From positions 1 through 27,523 of the forward strand of contig CAYSXI010000054.1 in NCBI GenBank assembly GCA_964434955.1: a DNA stretch of 27,523 nt, written 5' to 3'. The DNA comes from JANQLU01 sp964434955 (GTDB taxonomy: Bacteria; Planctomycetota; Planctomycetia; Pirellulales; Pirellulaceae). Of this stretch, positions 25,438 through 27,523 are shown piece by piece. Position numbers and translations under genes: made by a program. Position 1 is the stretch's first letter, and each line of letters starts with the position of its first letter. The notes below the pieces were generated by a model. That model was not told where the DNA came from. It did not search any database and saw only the letters and a list, made by a program, of their open reading frames with translations.

Positions 25438-27018
25438 ATGAAACGACGACGGGCAAAAAAGCAATCGGAAAGCATGAGCCTCTTTCCATTTCTTGCCGTC
25501 CTGGTCTGCACCATGGGCGTGCTGATCATTCTTTTGGTTCTCGTCACCAAATTGGCGGACGATCAAGCTCACAATCAACGCGAAGAGAAGGCGGAGGAAG
25601 TCGCGAAGAAGATCGACCAGGTCGAGCTCGATCTGGAAACCGAAAAAATGCGCGTCGAGGTCATTCGAGGGCTTCGACCCAAGTTGAAAAAGAAGCTGGA
25701 AACCGAAAAAGCCCAACGGAGTTTCGTTGAGAACGAAATCATTGTCCTGCGGAAAAAGATCGAAGACCAAAGACAGCGTCTGACCGCGCTCGCCAGCTCC
25801 AATCCGGACAAAGCGAAGGATCCGGATATTGAAAAAGCTCAACGTGAAATTCAAAAGCTCTCCGAGCAAATCGAATCCGCGAAAGAGAAATTGACGGCTT
25901 CGCAGCAGCAGTCTTCTTCTGAATCGGTGGTGTATTCCGTTGTACCGCACCAGGGAACGGGCGGCTCAAATCGTCGGCCCATTTACGTGGAATGTGATCA
26001 ACGCGGAATTACATTCCAGCCCTACGGAATCACGCTGAAAAAATCCGATTTCGTTCGGCCCGTGCTTCCGGGAAACCCATTTGATTCCGCATTGCTCGCG
26101 ATTCGAGAATACTGGCTCAAGCTGGGGCTCGTCGATAGCAACACACAGCCTTATCCACTGATGATCGTTCGACCCGATGGCGCAGACGCTTATGGTTTGG
26201 TCCGCCAGGCAATGAGGAATTGGGAGGATCAATTCGGGTATGAGCTGATTGAACAGGAAACCAAACTTGATTTTGGCAAGGCGGACTCCGAACTGGAGAA
26301 GCGGATTCGCGAGTCGATCCAGGAAGCCAAGAGGTTTCAGCGCGCTTTGGTTGCCAAGGCCGTTCGCAATCAGCAAATTGCTCGCGCAAAAGGGGGAGGC
26401 AGTCGGATTCCTCAAGGCGGTATGCGTGCGTCTCCAAGCGGCGGTTTTGTCATGGCCGATGGTCAACGTTTTTCAAGCCAAACCTGGAAGTCAAAAACCC
26501 AGGAATCGAACCTGCCGTTTGAATCGATCGACTCGAAAGTTGCGCAGCAAACCGGTGACCGAAACAAAGGCCAATTTGATGCCAACCGCGATTCCAAATC
26601 GGCGGCAAAACATTCTGGTGGCTCCGGAAACAAGGGCAAGACCTCCGGTGCGTCGTCGATGGCTTCGCTCGCACAGAAACGCGGGAAGGATTGGGCGCTT
26701 CCAACCAGGACGCAAGGCGCGACGGCTTACAAACGTCCGATCCGAATCATTTGCGATGGCAATCAAATCACCATTCGTCCTTCGGCCAGTTATCAGCGAA
26801 TGTCGATCCCGATCGAGAAAGACACGGTCAAAACAGTCGACCAATTGGTCGACCGTGTATGGAAGATCATCGACTCGTGGGATATCGCCGGAACCGGTGG
26901 CTACTGGAAACCGGAGCTGGTATTCGAAGTCGGTGAAGATGGTAATCCGGCGTATGAGGAGATCGCGAAGCTCTTGAAGGGCAGCGGATTGGACACGACA
27001 AGGATCAAGTCACCATGA
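25438..27018 (+). CDS. ExbD/TolR/MotB-like stator protein lacking the TM Asp, with duplicated periplasmic domain
   Basis: 526 aa. A basic N-terminus (MKRRRAKKQ) precedes a single TM at ~15-37 (LFPFLAVLVCTMGVLIILLVLV). At the position of the ion-carrying Asp of ExbD/TolR (PFID) there is Ala20. A coiled coil spans ~42-155. Two copies of the same domain follow, ~179-271 (RPIYVECDQRGITFQP ... YPLMIVRPDGADAYGLV) and ~432-524 (RPIRIICDGNQITIRP ... PELVFEVGEDGNPAYEEI), each similar in outline to the ExbD/TolR periplasmic fold; a Gly/Ser/Lys-rich linker (~315-420) separates them. The gene follows the channel gene by 48 bp and overlaps the next by the ATGA sequence. It is likely periplasm-facing and engages the cell wall or an outer partner. 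Confidence 0.78.
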   Translation: MKRRRAKKQSESMSLFPFLAVLVCTMGVLIILLVLVTKLADDQAHNQREEKAEEVAKKIDQVELDLETEKMRVEVIRGLRPKLKKKLETEKAQRSFVENEIIVLRKKIEDQRQRLTALASSNPDKAKDPDIEKAQREIQKLSEQIESAKEKLTASQQQSSSESVVYSVVPHQGTGGSNRRPIYVECDQRGITFQPYGITLKKSDFVRPVLPGNPFDSALLAIREYWLKLGLVDSNTQPYPLMIVRPDGADAYGLVRQAMRNWEDQFGYELIEQETKLDFGKADSELEKRIRESIQEAKRFQRALVAKAVRNQQIARAKGGGSRIPQGGMRASPSGGFVMADGQRFSSQTWKSKTQESNLPFESIDSKVAQQTGDRNKGQFDANRDSKSAAKHSGGSGNKGKTSGASSMASLAQKRGKDWALPTRTQGATAYKRPIRIICDGNQITIRPSASYQRMSIPIEKDTVKTVDQLVDRVWKIIDSWDIAGTGGYWKPELVFEVGEDGNPAYEEIAKLLKGSGLDTTRIKSP

Positions 27019-27523
27019 GCCGACGGCGAAAAAAAGATACCGAGATGCCGGGTACCGATTCGTTTCTCGACGTCGTTGCCAACCTGGTAGGGATCCTGAT
27101 CATCCTGGTCGTTGTGATTGGTGCCAGTGCGGCAACCAACTGGTCCGAACCCGAACAACAGACCGAGCAACTCGAGAAGTTGGCCGAGTCCGAGGAAAAA
27201 TTAAATACGGTTGCCAAAGAAGCAAAAAATTACGAACGCAACAACCACGAACTCGAAGCAAAAATCAACACCGAAAAAGTACTCTTGGCAGCCAAAAGGC
27301 AGCAGCGGCACTTGATGCTGGTTCAACTCAAGCAACTGGATCAGGCATTCGCGGAACGGTCCAAGGAACTCGACGATTCTTCCCGAGAAAAGCTTGAATT
27401 GGAAACCACCAAAAAGCGGCAACAACAGGAGCTGAGCCGAATTCAAGGGCAAATCGAATCTTTGGCCGCCAACACGCAAAAAGTTGAAACGATCGAGCAT
27501 TTTCCAACCCCCGTCGCCAAAAC
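27015..27523 (+). CDS. Second ExbD/TolR/MotB-like stator protein with TM Asp, cut by window edge
   Basis: 169 codons are visible. ATG 27015 overlaps the TGA of the previous gene (ATGA). The N-terminus is MSRRRKKDTE, similar to the preceding gene, then one TM at ~16-37 (SFLDVVANLVGILIILVVVI). It aligns without gaps to the previous protein's TM, and here the key position is Asp19, as in ExbD Asp25 (FID). A long coiled coil follows (~45-155, LEKLAESEEKLNTVAKEAK...), then EHFPTPVAK at the edge. The rest, probably a periplasmic domain, lies outside the window. Translational coupling argues that both stator proteins are made together. Confidence 0.8.
   Translation, partial: MSRRRKKDTEMPGTDSFLDVVANLVGILIILVVVIGASAATNWSEPEQQTEQLEKLAESEEKLNTVAKEAKNYERNNHELEAKINTEKVLLAAKRQQRHLMLVQLKQLDQAFAERSKELDDSSREKLELETTKKRQQQELSRIQGQIESLAANTQKVETIEHFPTPVAK

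Noticed and set aside
23701..27523. Zorya anti-phage system (ZorAB)
   Set aside because: The channel protein with long tail is similar in layout, but there are two ExbD-like partners, neither shows an OmpA-type peptidoglycan-binding motif in view, and no ZorC/ZorD helicase or ZorE nuclease is visible. Kept only as a comparison.

Overview
The window looks like chromosomal DNA of a planctomycete, most likely Pirellulaceae. This is inferred from family content, with no 16S in view: two secreted proteins reach or carry a PEP-CTERM-type tail (VPEP followed by a hydrophobic stretch and an Arg-rich end), there is a planctomycete-style leucine-rich-repeat lipoprotein with ~24-residue ITD.GL..L repeats, a RoxA-like c-type cytochrome, a TolQ/ExbB-like protein with a very long tail, many genes without a clear Shine-Dalgarno, and intergenic DNA full of short degenerate tandem repeats. 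I see no tRNA, rRNA, CRISPR array, transposase or phage gene.

Layout. 1-2.2 kb: a secreted matrixin metalloprotease (minus, cut by the window edge) divergent from a secreted unknown. 2.2-2.95 kb: a non-coding block with a 184-bp perfect duplication and a 14-bp degenerate array, then a recA terminator. 3-4.6 kb: recA (minus) with a Lys/Ala-rich N-terminal extension and a 16/20 match to the enterobacterial LexA box overlapping its candidate promoter. 5-7.6 kb: a PEP-CTERM protein, thpR and an adenosine-kinase-like PfkB kinase. 7.7-10.9 kb: a di-haem cytochrome c and a serine beta-lactamase-family hydrolase in tandem. 10.9-15 kb: a paralogous pair of two-TM proteins, a small Cys-rich protein, dapB and thrC (aspartate-family amino acids, thrC first). 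15.3-17.3 kb: a DksA/TraR-type regulator with a good sigma70-like promoter, lspA and hisN. 17.4-18.0 kb: a secreted Cys-rich gene interrupted by an in-frame TAG. 18.2-19.8 kb: the LRR lipoprotein. 19.9-23.3 kb: three genes resembling eboF, eboE and eboC (phosphodiesterase-like, TIM barrel, UbiA-like). 23.6-27.5 kb: a three-gene operon for a TolQ/ExbB/MotA-like channel and two different single-TM ExbD/TolR-like partners, cut by the window edge.

Most interesting: (1) the terminal operon looks like an ion-driven motor with a heteromeric stator pair. At the position of the proton-carrying Asp of ExbD/TolR, the first partner has Ala20 and the second has Asp19. The channel subunit also has a tail with Trp at 11- and 7-residue spacing, and its start codon sits 6 nt after a predicted three-way-junction RNA. 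(2) The LexA-like box at recA. (3) Short tandem arrays repeatedly begin at or near gene 3' ends and in some cases include the final codons and stop codon. (4) The amber-interrupted secreted protein. (5) The partial Ebo-like cluster, with an attenuator-like terminator in its leader.
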